Positions 36,048 through 46,553 of a stretch of DNA of 64,000 nucleotides are shown here, in pieces (positions within the stretch are counted from its first letter, which is position 1; each line of letters begins with the position of its first letter). The translations under genes and the position numbers were made by a program. Source of the stretch: Gemmatimonadota bacterium (GTDB taxonomy: Bacteria > Gemmatimonadota > Gemmatimonadetes > Gemmatimonadales > Gemmatimonadaceae); assembly GCA_028287235.1 (NCBI GenBank), contig JAQBQB010000028.1:310001-374000 (forward strand). Reading direction: 5' to 3'. Under the pieces are notes generated by a model. It worked only from the letters and a program-made list of their open reading frames with translations, was not told the DNA's origin and searched no databases.

Positions 36048-37793
36048 CTACGCGAAGATGAGGTTGAGAACGAGGAGGAGCAGCAATGTCACGATGCCGA
36101 GGAACGCCGGTTTCTCCCAAGCGGCGCGCGCCGTGCTGGGCGGACGTGGCGTGAGTGCATAGACTAAGCCGACCAGCTCTTCGTCCTTGCGCGGCCGCGT
36201 TGCGAGGCTGACCAGAATCGTGATGACGAAGCACGTCGTCCACGCGTAGATCGCCGTCCAGAAGGTCTGGCCCATCTCGCTCCGGAAGGTCGTCACCACG
36301 CCGAAGTAGCCGCCCTTCACGCCCGGCACCGCGCCGGCCGGAAGCGTGAGGCCGTGGTGCACCGCCGCAGCGATCGTACCGGACAGCAGCCCCCAGAACG
36401 CGCCGTGTCCCGTGGTGCGCCGCCAGAACATTCCGAGGAAGAAGGTTGCGAACAACGGTGCATTCACGAACGCGAACACGAGCTGGAGCAGCTCCATGAT
36501 GTTGTTGAACGAGGCCGCGACATAGGCGGCGGCAATGGCGAGCAGAATGCCGACAACCGTCGCCACACGGCCGATCCACAGGTAGTGCTGGTCGTCGGCG
36601 TCCTTGCGGACGTAGGTCTGATAGAGGTCGTACGTCCACACGGTATTGAACGCGGTGATGTTTCCCGCCATCCCCGACATGAACGACGCGAGCAACGCCG
36701 CCAGCCCCAACCCCAGCATTCCGTTGGGAAAGAGATGCATCAGCATCGACGGCGTCGCGAGATCGTAGTCGAGCACGACTTTGCCGGCGGCGTCGAGGAG
36801 TGGCGCGCCGCCCGCGCCGATCTTCGCCGGGATGATGCCTTTGCCGCCGATCACGAGCGCGATCATTCCCGGCAGAATGACGAGGAAGGGAAAGACCATC
36901 TTCGGCACGGCGGCGATGAGCGGCGTACGCCGCGCCGAATCCATCGAGTCGGCCGCCATGGCGCGCTGCACCACGAGAAAGTCGGTGCACCAATAGCCGA
37001 ACGAGAGCACGAAACCGAGTCCCATCACCAGGCCGAACCACTCCACGCCGATGAGGTTGTGCGCGGGCGAATCCATTCCCTGCCACGCGTGGGTGTACGC
37101 GCCGGCGGGGTGCCCCTGCGCCACGGCCAGGGCCGAGAGCTTCGCCGTGAGCCCCGACCACCCGCCGACCTCGTTGAGTCCCACGATGACCAGCGGCGCA
37201 AAGCCGAACACGATGAGAAAGAACTGCAACACCTCGTTGTAGATCGCGCTCGTCAGTCCGCCCAGCAGGATGTACGTGAGGACGATCGCCGCCGACACGA
37301 ACACACTCACGTTGAAGCTCCACCCGAGCAGCAAGTGCATCAGCGCGCCCATGGCGTACATCGACACGCCCGATGAGAACACCGTCATCACGGCAAACGA
37401 CACGGCGTTGAAGGCGCGCGTCTTCTCGTCGAAGCGCAGCCGCAGATACTCGGGTACCGACCGCGCTCGCGACCCGTAGTAGAACGGCATCATGAACAGG
37501 CCGACGAAGAGCATCGCCGGCACCGCGCCGATCCAGTAGAAATGGCTCGTCGAGATGCCGTACTTCGCCCCGGACGCCCCCATCCCGATCACTTCCTGCG
37601 CGCCGAGATTGGCCGAGAGAAAGGCGAGGCCGGTGATCCACGCGGGAAGCGAGCGTCCCGACAGGAAGAAGTCGGTGCTGGTTCGCATCGCTCGGCGCAG
37701 CTGCCAGCCGATGCCGAGGACGAACGCGAAGTAGATGCCGATGATCGTATAGTCGATCCACCGAAGACCGACACCAGTCAGGACGGGCGCCAT
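36048..37793 (-). CDS. Sodium:solute symporter (SSS family)
   Basis: A 581-residue carrier with thirteen or more predicted helices. The SSS signatures are seen: RWIDYTIIGIYFAFVLGIGW, STDFFLSGRSLPAWITGLAFLSANLGAQEVIG and the GLALAALLASFMSGMAG sodium-site region (as LGLAALLASFMSGMAGNI). The pattern is close to SglT-like sugar carriers. It would import a sugar or similar solute with Na+. GGAGG lies about nine bases before ATG. It follows the ABC sugar operon by 109 bp in the same direction, so both may serve the same mannoside pathway. Confidence 0.92.
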   Translation of the reverse strand: MAPVLTGVGLRWIDYTIIGIYFAFVLGIGWQLRRAMRTSTDFFLSGRSLPAWITGLAFLSANLGAQEVIGMGASGAKYGISTSHFYWIGAVPAMLFVGLFMMPFYYGSRARSVPEYLRLRFDEKTRAFNAVSFAVMTVFSSGVSMYAMGALMHLLLGWSFNVSVFVSAAIVLTYILLGGLTSAIYNEVLQFFLIVFGFAPLVIVGLNEVGGWSGLTAKLSALAVAQGHPAGAYTHAWQGMDSPAHNLIGVEWFGLVMGLGFVLSFGYWCTDFLVVQRAMAADSMDSARRTPLIAAVPKMVFPFLVILPGMIALVIGGKGIIPAKIGAGGAPLLDAAGKVVLDYDLATPSMLMHLFPNGMLGLGLAALLASFMSGMAGNITAFNTVWTYDLYQTYVRKDADDQHYLWIGRVATVVGILLAIAAAYVAASFNNIMELLQLVFAFVNAPLFATFFLGMFWRRTTGHGAFWGLLSGTIAAAVHHGLTLPAGAVPGVKGGYFGVVTTFRSEMGQTFWTAIYAWTTCFVITILVSLATRPRKDEELVGLVYALTPRPPSTARAAWEKPAFLGIVTLLLLLVLNLIFA

Positions 37794-37902
37794 CTACACG
37801 AGCCTCCTACGAGAGGGGGACAGGGGCGTCAGAGCGGAATTAGGGTATCACTCACGAGGGCCGCGGTCAAATGGCATCTCTCCTCACGCCGCGTCGCGTC
37901 GT

Positions 37903-38988
<1,086 letters not shown>

Positions 38989-38991
38989 CGG

Positions 38992-39807
38992 TTATCCTTT
39001 CACTCCGGCGCCCGCCATGCTTTCGATGAAGTAGCGCTGGAGGAACATGTAGGCGGCGACCACCGGCACCACGAGCACCATCGCGGCCGCGAGCGACACG
39101 CCGAGCGTACCGGCGCCGCCGCCGAGCGCGAAGACGGTGAGGAGCTGCGGCAGCGTCATGATGTGCTGGTCGCGCACCACGAGCAGCGGCCAGAGCACTT
39201 CGTTCCACGACCCCATGAAGGTGAAGATCGCAACGATCGCCAGCGCCGGCCGGGCGAGCGGCCAGAAGATGGTGAACAGGATGCGCAGCTCGCCCATACC
39301 GTCCATACGCGCCGAGTCGATGAGCGACTGTGGGATCTGGAGGAAGAATTGGCGGAGCATGAGAATCGCCGTGGCGTTGAAGAGATAGGGAACGATGAGC
39401 GCCGCGTACGTGTCGATCCACCCGAGCTGCACGATGAGCGTGTAGAGCGGAATGAGCGTGAGCTGGCCTGGGACGAGGAGCACGGCCATCGTCGCGGCGT
39501 TGAGCGCGCGCTTGCCCGGAAAGGTGAGCCGCGCCATGGCGTAGGCGGTGATCGAGCCGAAGATGAGCACCGCGATGGTCACGGTGCTCGCGACGAGCAC
39601 GCTGTTCAAGAGCGCACGTCCGAACGGTGCCCTGCCCCACATGATGCGATAGTTGTCGAGTGTCGCCCGGTCGGGGATCAGGGCGAGCGATCCCACCTCG
39701 CCCGGCGGCTTGAGCGTGCTCGACGCCATCCACAGAAAGGGATAGATGAACGTCAGCGCCGCCAGCGCGAGTCCAACATAGAGGATCGCCCGTATGAATT
39801 TGCTCAT
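38992..39807 (-). CDS. Carbohydrate ABC permease, MalG type
   Basis: A 271-residue inner-membrane permease with six helices. The EAA loop for ATPase docking is in QIPQSLIDSARMDGMGELRILFTIFWPLARPAL. The N-terminus has the family segment TFIYPFLWMASSTLKPPGEV. It pairs with the MalF-type permease, whose stop it overlaps as ATGA (39804-39807). It forms the second half of the import channel for the sugar bound by the fusion lipoprotein upstream. Confidence 0.93.
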   Translation of the reverse strand: MSKFIRAILYVGLALAALTFIYPFLWMASSTLKPPGEVGSLALIPDRATLDNYRIMWGRAPFGRALLNSVLVASTVTIAVLIFGSITAYAMARLTFPGKRALNAATMAVLLVPGQLTLIPLYTLIVQLGWIDTYAALIVPYLFNATAILMLRQFFLQIPQSLIDSARMDGMGELRILFTIFWPLARPALAIVAIFTFMGSWNEVLWPLLVVRDQHIMTLPQLLTVFALGGGAGTLGVSLAAAMVLVVPVVAAYMFLQRYFIESMAGAGVKG

Positions 39808-40667
39808 AGCGCCTCCGCCGTGCCGACGACTTTGCGCTGGATCGCCACCACCGTGCCGATGATCATCGCCAGCGCCACACCGATCGTGGCGGCGTAGCCC
39901 ATCTTCTGGTACGAGAAGGCGTTGGTGTACATGTAGAGCACCACCGAGAACGTCCGCCGCAGTGGTCCGCCGCCCGTCATGACGTATGGCTCGATGAACA
40001 GTTGAAAGCCATTGATCGTGGAAAGTGTCAGCACGAGAATCGTCTGCGGGAGCAGCAGCGGCAGCGTGAGATGGCGGAAGCGCTGCCACGCAGTTGCGCC
40101 GTCGAGCTCGATCGCTTCCTGGCAGCTTCGCGGGATGTACTGCAGGCCGGCGAGATAGATGATCACGTAGAAGCCGACGTTTTTCCACGTGACCATCACG
40201 GCGATCGCCGCCATGGCAACGCGCGGATCCGTGAGCCAGGGAACGGGCGCGATACCAGCCTTCACGAGCAGCGCGTTGATGAGGCCGACGTCGGTGGCGT
40301 AGAGCGCGTTCCAGAGTATCGCGACCACCGCGCCCGAGATCACGACGGGCAGAAAAAACGCGGCGCGCCAGAAGGCGCGGAACATCATCGGGCGGTTGAG
40401 CGCGACCGCGAGTGCGAGCGCGGTCACGATCTGCAGCGGCAGGTGCAGCCCTAGGAACACGAAGGTGTTGCCGACGGCCTGCCAGAAGCGCGTGTCGGTC
40501 GCGAGGAGCTTGACGTTGTCGAGCCCCGCGAACGACGGCGTCGTGACGAGGTCCCAATGCATCAGCACGAGCGCGAGGGCGAACGCCACGGGGTACGCGG
40601 CGAACGCCAGCAGGAACAGCACGTACGGCGCCGAGAGCAACGTGCCCGACCGAGCTTCAGCGCGCAT
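39804..40667 (-). CDS. Carbohydrate ABC permease, MalF type
   Basis: A 287-residue permease with six predicted helices and the EAA loop in IPRSCQEAIELDGATAWQRFRHLTLPLLLP. The first helix lies in LSAPYVLFLLAFAAYPVAFALALVL, as in UgpA/MsmF-type partners. Its start overlaps the solute-binding fusion stop by 11 nt, and its stop overlaps the MalG-type start by 4 nt. This fits a fixed ratio of the channel subunits. Confidence 0.93.
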   Translation of the reverse strand: MRAEARSGTLLSAPYVLFLLAFAAYPVAFALALVLMHWDLVTTPSFAGLDNVKLLATDTRFWQAVGNTFVFLGLHLPLQIVTALALAVALNRPMMFRAFWRAAFFLPVVISGAVVAILWNALYATDVGLINALLVKAGIAPVPWLTDPRVAMAAIAVMVTWKNVGFYVIIYLAGLQYIPRSCQEAIELDGATAWQRFRHLTLPLLLPQTILVLTLSTINGFQLFIEPYVMTGGGPLRRTFSVVLYMYTNAFSYQKMGYAATIGVALAMIIGTVVAIQRKVVGTAEAL

Positions 40668-43236
40668 CGAGCACCTTTTTCGCCTCGGCCGCCGCCTTCG
40701 CCAGCGCCTTCCTCACTGGGGTGACAGCATAGATCGCCGCGGCTTCGTACGCCTCCGAGACGATGTCGAAGATCTCGACGATGTCGGGATCGATGTCGAT
40801 GTCGCGGGTGTGCTCGACCAGGCGGGCGTATGCGGGCAGCGCCGGCGATTGCGCGAGCGTCGCCGTAAAGCGCTCGTCCGTCGCGAGTCCGCGCCGGTAC
40901 GGCAGTTGGCTCGCCTCGATCAGCAGCCGATCCGCCTCGGGCGACGTGAGGTAGGCGACGAACCGCGCCGCCGCGTCCACGTGCTTCGTCGTCGCGAAGA
41001 TGGCGATGCTGCGCAGATCGGCGAAGGCGTACGCGTCGCCCGGCGCCGCGCCGTCCGCGGAGGGAACCGGAGCGACGCCGTAACGGAGCCCCGCTGGCTT
41101 CGACGCATCCAGTTCCTTGAGGAACCACGGGCCGATGATCTTCATCGCGACCGTTCCGTCGATGAACGGATCGCGACCGAGCGCAAAGTTTGCCTTCGGC
41201 AGCAGATTGCGCGCGAAGCCCGTTCGCAGCACGTCCATCGCCGACGCGGCCGCGGCATTGTCGAACTGCACTCTTCCGTTCGACACGAGCGTACGCCCGC
41301 CCGAGCTCGCGAGGTACAGCGGATAGAAATCGTAGAAGCGCTCGAACCAGGTCGTCTTGAGCGACGCCCACATCGCCCACTTGTCCAGCCGGCCGTCGCC
41401 GTCGGTGTCTCTTGCCAACTTCTGGAACGCCGCGAGCAGCTCGGTGTGATTCCGCGGCGGACTGATGCCGGCGCGAGCCAGTAAGTCCACATTGTACAGC
41501 AGCATTTCGGGATTCGTCTTCCACGGAAAGGAATAGATCCCTCCGTCCGGCAACCGAAGCGGCGCGAGCATCGCCGGCGTCGTTCGCTCGGCCAGTCGCG
41601 CCGCCGCGGGCGTGAGGTTGTCGAGCCGCACCACGCCATTCGCACGCACGAGCCGCGAGAGCAGCGCCGACGACACGTTGGAGCAGACGTCCGGCGTGGC
41701 GCGCGCGACGATGGCGGCGAGCAGCACCTCCTCGGTCGATCGCCCCGCGGGCAGCGGCTGCACGCGCACCTGCACGTCGGAGTGCTCGCGGTTCCAGTGG
41801 TCCGCGAGCAGCATCGCGAGCTTCACCTCGGGCGGATTGGCCGCGGGCCAGTAGGTGAGCGTGATCGGCCCCGTCGCTCCATGGACCTCGCTGAGCGCGA
41901 GGCGTTGCCCGTGTTGCTCGAGGACGACTTTGCCTCCGTCAGGGCCCGCATACTCTCGTTTGACCGGCAGCTCGGCGAGCGAAGCCGACGCGCCGCCCGC
42001 GGGCTTGTAGCGGAGATACTCCACGGCATCCGCGTTGCTCGTCACGGCCTGCAGCGCAAGCAGCGACTCGATCGTCGACTCGGCGCCGGAGTTGCGATTC
42101 ACTTGCGCCGCCGACGCTCCGTCGATGCCGTCGAAGGTGCGGCCCGTCTTCTCGTCGTACATCGCGACGCCGGCGGGATTGGCGCCGACGAGCCACGCCG
42201 CGGTGAGGCCGCCCATCACCGCGTACCGGCGATCGTTTGTCGCGTCCGCGATCGCGACGAAACCCTCAGCGATGGGACCCACGCCGTAGGCGATCTGCGG
42301 AAACCACTTCGGCGTGCCGTTTGGTGCGATCTCAGAGGGTATTCGGCCGGCCAACAGGAAGCGGCTCCAGAGCGCGTCCGCTTCTCCCTTCGCGGCAACG
42401 AGGAATTCCGGATGGCCGAGCACCACGGACGCTTCGGCCAGCGCCGCGACCGAGCGCGAGCCCCAGGCGTGCCACGCAGACGTGGGAGCGTCCACGCGCG
42501 CGCTCCACGGTGCCTGCGACGCACCGCCGGCCGCGAGCGGAACGAGCAGTCGCGCCATGCGCACGGCCAACTCCCCGCGCGCCGGCGATGGCTCGGCGCG
42601 CTGCAACGCCAGCACTCCGAGCAACGCCTCCGACGTCGCCGTCACCGAGCCGCCGATCAATCGCTCCGCATCGACGTCGCGCGCCATGCGTGCAACGGCG
42701 CGGTCGAGCGGCGCGTCGAGCCCCCGTAGTCCGGCAGGATACGCGCGGCCGAAGACGCGATGCGCCTCGCCGAGCGCCCAGATGCCGCGCGCCGCCCAGT
42801 ACGACATGCTCTTCCGGCTGCTGGGGGCACTCGTGTTCGGACGGCCAGTCGTGTCGACGAAGTTGAGGAACTCGCCGTCGCCCTGCTCCATTGCCGCGAC
42901 GAAGTGGAGCAGCCCTCGCGCCTCATCTCTCGCGAGCGTGTCGCCGGTTTGTTCGAAGGCGCGGAGATAGAGCACGGCGGCGCGGGCGGCATCGTCGACG
43001 CTGGCGATTCCCTCGAACCCGTCGCGCGCCGGCGATCCGGCGGGGCGGTAGTCCGGTGCGTTGGAGTACAGCGCCACGACGCGTACCGGCTTCGACGCGA
43101 CGACCGCACTCCGCGTGAGATGCCGTAGATGGTCGTAGTTCAGCACGAGCGGCGGCGGCGCGGCGCTTGTGGGCACCGGCGGTGCGCCGTGACAGGCAAG
43201 TGTCGAGAGGGCCGCGGCGCAACACAAAACTCTCAT
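40657..43236 (-). CDS. Lipoprotein fusing an (alpha/alpha)6-barrel-like domain to an ABC sugar-binding protein
   Basis: An 859-residue lipoprotein (MRVLCCAAALSTLAC, Cys15). Residues about 34-410 resemble a six-hairpin glycosidase-like barrel (DGFEGIASVDDAARAAVLYLRAFE, repeated paired helices, NRNSGAESTIESLLALQA). From about 457 to the end it is a family 1 sugar-binding protein: ITLTYWPAANPPEVKLAMLLADHWN, YSFPWKTNPEMLLYNVDLL, AMKIIGPWFLKEL, YAFADLRSIAIF. The two parts are normally separate proteins. The N-domain might cleave or hold the glycan before import. Its ATG overlaps the GH130 stop (43233-43236) and its stop overlaps MalF. I cannot name catalytic residues in the barrel. Confidence 0.82.
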   Translation of the reverse strand: MRVLCCAAALSTLACHGAPPVPTSAAPPPLVLNYDHLRHLTRSAVVASKPVRVVALYSNAPDYRPAGSPARDGFEGIASVDDAARAAVLYLRAFEQTGDTLARDEARGLLHFVAAMEQGDGEFLNFVDTTGRPNTSAPSSRKSMSYWAARGIWALGEAHRVFGRAYPAGLRGLDAPLDRAVARMARDVDAERLIGGSVTATSEALLGVLALQRAEPSPARGELAVRMARLLVPLAAGGASQAPWSARVDAPTSAWHAWGSRSVAALAEASVVLGHPEFLVAAKGEADALWSRFLLAGRIPSEIAPNGTPKWFPQIAYGVGPIAEGFVAIADATNDRRYAVMGGLTAAWLVGANPAGVAMYDEKTGRTFDGIDGASAAQVNRNSGAESTIESLLALQAVTSNADAVEYLRYKPAGGASASLAELPVKREYAGPDGGKVVLEQHGQRLALSEVHGATGPITLTYWPAANPPEVKLAMLLADHWNREHSDVQVRVQPLPAGRSTEEVLLAAIVARATPDVCSNVSSALLSRLVRANGVVRLDNLTPAAARLAERTTPAMLAPLRLPDGGIYSFPWKTNPEMLLYNVDLLARAGISPPRNHTELLAAFQKLARDTDGDGRLDKWAMWASLKTTWFERFYDFYPLYLASSGGRTLVSNGRVQFDNAAAASAMDVLRTGFARNLLPKANFALGRDPFIDGTVAMKIIGPWFLKELDASKPAGLRYGVAPVPSADGAAPGDAYAFADLRSIAIFATTKHVDAAARFVAYLTSPEADRLLIEASQLPYRRGLATDERFTATLAQSPALPAYARLVEHTRDIDIDPDIVEIFDIVSEAYEAAAIYAVTPVRKALAKAAAEAKKVLDAR

Positions 43237-44201
43237 CGCCAACCCATCTCCGCCTCGATCGACGCGAGCAGCGCTTCCCTGTTCACGCGCGCGCCGGCGA
43301 CGGAGACGTCGGCGGCGCCATAGTACACGATGAGATCGTCGCCGCGCTCCACCAAGCCTTGCGGAAAGACGACGCGCACGCCGGTCGGGAAGTTCGCCAT
43401 GTCCACCTGCGGGATTGGCCCGGCGTCGATCTCGTACGGTGCCTCCGGCGTGAGCGCGGGGGCGTCGGACACATAGAGAACCTTTTCCGGCGCATCGCGG
43501 TCGAGCAGGCACCATCCCATGGAGTACACGTTGCCTTCGGCGATCGTGGTCGCGCCGTGAAACGGCAGCAGCCATCCCAACCGCGTCTCGATCGGAGGCG
43601 CACCCGCTCCGACGCGCGAGCTGCGCCAGCTATTCGGTTTGGGGCCGAGCACCTCGGCACCCATCGTCGGCCATTCCTCGTCGAGCCGGTCCACGCGCAC
43701 GCAGACGATGTGCGGCATGGGGCGGTGCAAGATCACGTACTGCCCTCCGACCTTCCGCGGAAAGATCACACAATTCTTATTGTCGCCGGCGAGGCGCGGG
43801 CCGTGCCGAACGTACTGTGCGGGATCGAGCAAGTCGCCGGTGGTAATGAGGCAGACGCGCGGACCCGCCGCCGAGTAGCCGGTATAGGTGATCGCGTATC
43901 GCCCCTCCTCCTCGAGCCAGGTGATTCGCGCGTCCTCTACGCCCCATTCCTCGTACGCCGCCTCGCGCGCGACCGCCGGCCGCGGCCAGATCTCGTCGAC
44001 GCTCATCCCGTCGCTCGAGAGCGCCATGGCGAGACACGACCGCCGCGTGTCGTCCTCGAACACTCGCACCAGGAGAGCGACACGTCCGCTCGCGCGGTCG
44101 ACGCACGCGCCGGGGTTGAACGCGCCGCTCGCCCGCGTGAACGCGATCTGCGACGGGCGGACGAGGGGGTTGGCGGCGAGCCGCTCGAGAGGCTCGATCA
44201 T
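43233..44201 (-). CDS. GH130 family mannoside hydrolase/phosphorylase (second copy in operon)
   Basis: A 322-residue five-bladed propeller enzyme of GH130. Key segments are NPLVRPS, FNPGACVDRASGRVALLVRV, WGVEDARITWLEEEGRYAITYTGYS, NKNCVIFPRKVGGQYVILHRPMP and YYGAADVSVA. GH130 enzymes act on beta-mannosides, by phosphorolysis or hydrolysis. No secretion signal is seen, so it works in the cytoplasm on imported sugar. ATG at 44201 is chosen since it overlaps the GH5-like stop (ATGA, 44198-44201); an in-frame start 18 bases earlier is less likely. Confidence 0.92.
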   Translation of the reverse strand: MIEPLERLAANPLVRPSQIAFTRASGAFNPGACVDRASGRVALLVRVFEDDTRRSCLAMALSSDGMSVDEIWPRPAVAREAAYEEWGVEDARITWLEEEGRYAITYTGYSAAGPRVCLITTGDLLDPAQYVRHGPRLAGDNKNCVIFPRKVGGQYVILHRPMPHIVCVRVDRLDEEWPTMGAEVLGPKPNSWRSSRVGAGAPPIETRLGWLLPFHGATTIAEGNVYSMGWCLLDRDAPEKVLYVSDAPALTPEAPYEIDAGPIPQVDMANFPTGVRVVFPQGLVERGDDLIVYYGAADVSVAGARVNREALLASIEAEMGWR

Positions 44202-45394
44202 GCGCGCTCCGCGACCCACTTGGCGTACAGCCGCTCGAAGTGCGCGGCGGGAGCGCCGTAGTATTCGTCCGCGCTCACGTCCAGAACGTGGGGAACGGCG
44301 CCGCGAACGAGGTCGCCGCGGTCGATCCGTTGCCTGAGCTCGCGAGAGATCGCTGCCGCAGGCTTCTCGCTGCCGTCGGCGCGCACGAGTCCGAACGTAC
44401 GCTCACGAATCGCCCGGTCGAAGGGCGGGCGCGTGAACAGCGCCGGATCATAGTCGGCGTAGCACCACGCGTACGCGCCCGCGGCGCCGGTCCGCGCGAG
44501 CCCACTCACGACCGACTTGTAGTACGCCGCGCCCTCTTCCTCCGAGGCGAGATACTGCGTGCGCGGTTGCCCGAGAAACTCGTCGGTGATCGAGCCTCCC
44601 GGCTCCCCCTTGGGCGCCGTGCACAATCCGAATTCCTGCATCAGCGGTGCACGCTGCCGTCCCGACAATCCGGCCGTGAGCGCGCACGAAAATGGAACGA
44701 GCTCCGGGTCGAGAAAGGACCGCGCGAACTGTGAATACAGCGGATACGCGTGCATCACGTCTTCGTCGAGCTCCGCCGCGAGATCGTCGATGCGCATGTG
44801 ATTCACCGTCGTCAGCGACGGCAGGTGCGCGCCGATCCGCACCGCGCTGCCCGGCGCCGCCGCGCGGATGGCGCCGGCGATCGCCGACGTCCAGGTCCGA
44901 GCGTCCTCACGCGTCGTGGGGCGCTGGGCATCGTCGATCTCGTTCGCGATGTCGAACGCGCGAACGGACGCGTCTCCCGCCAGCGCGCTCGCACACGCAT
45001 AGGCGAGCAGCACCTGCGACCGCACGACCGCAGGATCGGAATAGAGATTCGCCGGCGCGCCATCCGCGGCAAGCATCCAGCGCGGCCACCAGATGGCGCC
45101 GCTCATGTTGATGACGACGAGCGTGGGCACAATCGAGAGGCCGGCCTCCTTCGCCACCCGTGCCACCTCCACGAGCCGGCTCACCATCCGTGCGTCGACA
45201 CACTCGCGCTCCGGGAGAAAATCCTGCGCGAGCGCGAAGAGCCGCACCGTCTCGAACCCCATGTCGGCGATGTGCGCGAGCTCGTCGCGCACTTCGCCCA
45301 CGTCGAGCTCGCGCCACATGTACATCGCTCGGCGCCGGGGCCAGTAGTTGATGCCCAGCTCGAATGGCGCGAGTGCCGGCGCGCGGGCAGTCAA
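44198..45394 (-). CDS. GH5-like glycoside hydrolase (mannanase/mannosidase-like)
   Basis: A 398-residue TIM-barrel hydrolase. FELGINYWPRRRAMYMW and ADMGFETVRLFALAQDF form the barrel start. The likely acid/base Glu is in FDIANEIDD, and the nucleophile Glu in PLMQEFGLCT. Related GH5-type proteins act on beta-mannans. No signal peptide is seen. A TTG start at 45394 is chosen because it overlaps the upstream GH130 stop as TTGA (45391-45394) and leaves a complete barrel, whereas the first ATG would remove the first strand. It lies between two GH130 genes, which supports a mannoside role. Confidence 0.85.
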   Translation of the reverse strand: MTARAPALAPFELGINYWPRRRAMYMWRELDVGEVRDELAHIADMGFETVRLFALAQDFLPERECVDARMVSRLVEVARVAKEAGLSIVPTLVVINMSGAIWWPRWMLAADGAPANLYSDPAVVRSQVLLAYACASALAGDASVRAFDIANEIDDAQRPTTREDARTWTSAIAGAIRAAAPGSAVRIGAHLPSLTTVNHMRIDDLAAELDEDVMHAYPLYSQFARSFLDPELVPFSCALTAGLSGRQRAPLMQEFGLCTAPKGEPGGSITDEFLGQPRTQYLASEEEGAAYYKSVVSGLARTGAAGAYAWCYADYDPALFTRPPFDRAIRERTFGLVRADGSEKPAAAISRELRQRIDRGDLVRGAVPHVLDVSADEYYGAPAAHFERLYAKWVAERA

Positions 45395-46443
45395 ATCAGC
45401 CCGCCGAGGATCTCGGTCAACGACAGATCGGCGACGGCCGTTACGCCGTCCGCCGCGCCATAGTACACACGAACGTTGTCGCCCTCGGCCACCAGGCCGC
45501 AGGTGAACACGACGCCCGGAAAGAATCCGTGGCGCTCGTACGGCATCTCCGGCGTGAGGATCGGCTCGCGCGAGCGCGCGATGACGACCGAGGGGTCGTT
45601 CGCGTCGAGCAGCAGCGCGCCCAGCGCATATTCCGTGGCGGATTTGCTCACGCCGTGATAGACGGCGAGCCAGCCGCCTGGCACTCGGAATGGCACTGCA
45701 CCGCCGCCGATCTTCGCGTCGTCCCACGCGCCCGGCCTCGCTTTGGCGACGAACTTGTGCTCGCCCCACGCCGCGAGGTCCGACGACGTCGCACTCCAGA
45801 TGGCGGGTTCGCCGATGCCCTCGGGCATCGGACGATGCAGCGCGACGTACCGTCCGCCGATCTTCTCCGGGAAGATCGTGACGTCGCGATTGTTCGGCGG
45901 AAAGATGACGCCGTGCCGCTCGAAGCGTCGAAAGTCCGTGGTCGACGCGAGCGCGGTTGCGATGCCGAGCGGCGAGACAGCGGTGTAGTTGATCCAGTAG
46001 CGGCCGTCGATGAGCGTGATGCGCGCATCCTCGACGCCGAACGACTCGAGCTCCGTCGCCGGCGCGAGGGCGGGGTGCGGCTCGACGTCGAAGTGGATGC
46101 CGTCGGTCGAGCGTGCGACGCGCAGGTGCGAAATCGAGGTCAACCAACTGCGGCCGTCGAGGACGATCACACGCGGATCGCTGGCGTCGAGCCCCGGCGT
46201 ATTCGTCGGCCAGCGTTTGATCTCGAGTTGGCCAGTCCTCGCGTCGAACACCGGCGCGGCGACCTCGGACTCCGACCGCCCGCCCAACGGAGGCGCCTCG
46301 GCCACGCGCAGCAGGAGCACGACGTCGCCCCTGTGACGAACGGCGGCCGGATTGAACACGCCGACGACGTCGAGATCCGAGCGCGACGGTCGAACCATGG
46401 CCGGCGTGAGTATCGGATTCTCGGGGGCGCGTCGTGGGGTCAT
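45391..46443 (-). CDS. GH130 family mannoside hydrolase/phosphorylase (first gene of operon)
   Basis: A 350-residue GH130 propeller. Motifs parallel the other copy: NPILTPAMVRPS, GVFNPAAVRHRGDVVLLLRVAE, FGVEDARITLIDGRYWINYTAVSP, NNRDVTIFPEKIGGRYVALHRPMP, AKIGGGAVPFRVPGGWLAVYHGV and YYGAADGVTAVADLS. The two copies are clearly different, so they may split hydrolysis and phosphorolysis or act on different chain lengths. ATG at 46443 is used; an in-frame TTG at 46470 is possible. It begins the mannoside operon and is divergent from the selenoprotein gene at 46554. Confidence 0.9.
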   Translation of the reverse strand: MTPRRAPENPILTPAMVRPSRSDLDVVGVFNPAAVRHRGDVVLLLRVAEAPPLGGRSESEVAAPVFDARTGQLEIKRWPTNTPGLDASDPRVIVLDGRSWLTSISHLRVARSTDGIHFDVEPHPALAPATELESFGVEDARITLIDGRYWINYTAVSPLGIATALASTTDFRRFERHGVIFPPNNRDVTIFPEKIGGRYVALHRPMPEGIGEPAIWSATSSDLAAWGEHKFVAKARPGAWDDAKIGGGAVPFRVPGGWLAVYHGVSKSATEYALGALLLDANDPSVVIARSREPILTPEMPYERHGFFPGVVFTCGLVAEGDNVRVYYGAADGVTAVADLSLTEILGGLI

Positions 46444-46553
46444 GCCTTCCGGGTGGCGAGGAGCGGTCAACTATACAGCGCCGCGGGCGTGCGCGCGAAA
46501 CGGTTGCCTCGCCGCGCGCTGGACCGTATCGTCTGTCGACCAAGGAGGCGCCG

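Noticed and set aside
36354-37376. 340-residue open frame on the plus strand
   Set aside because: Antisense of the sodium symporter; composition dominated by His, Arg and Glu.
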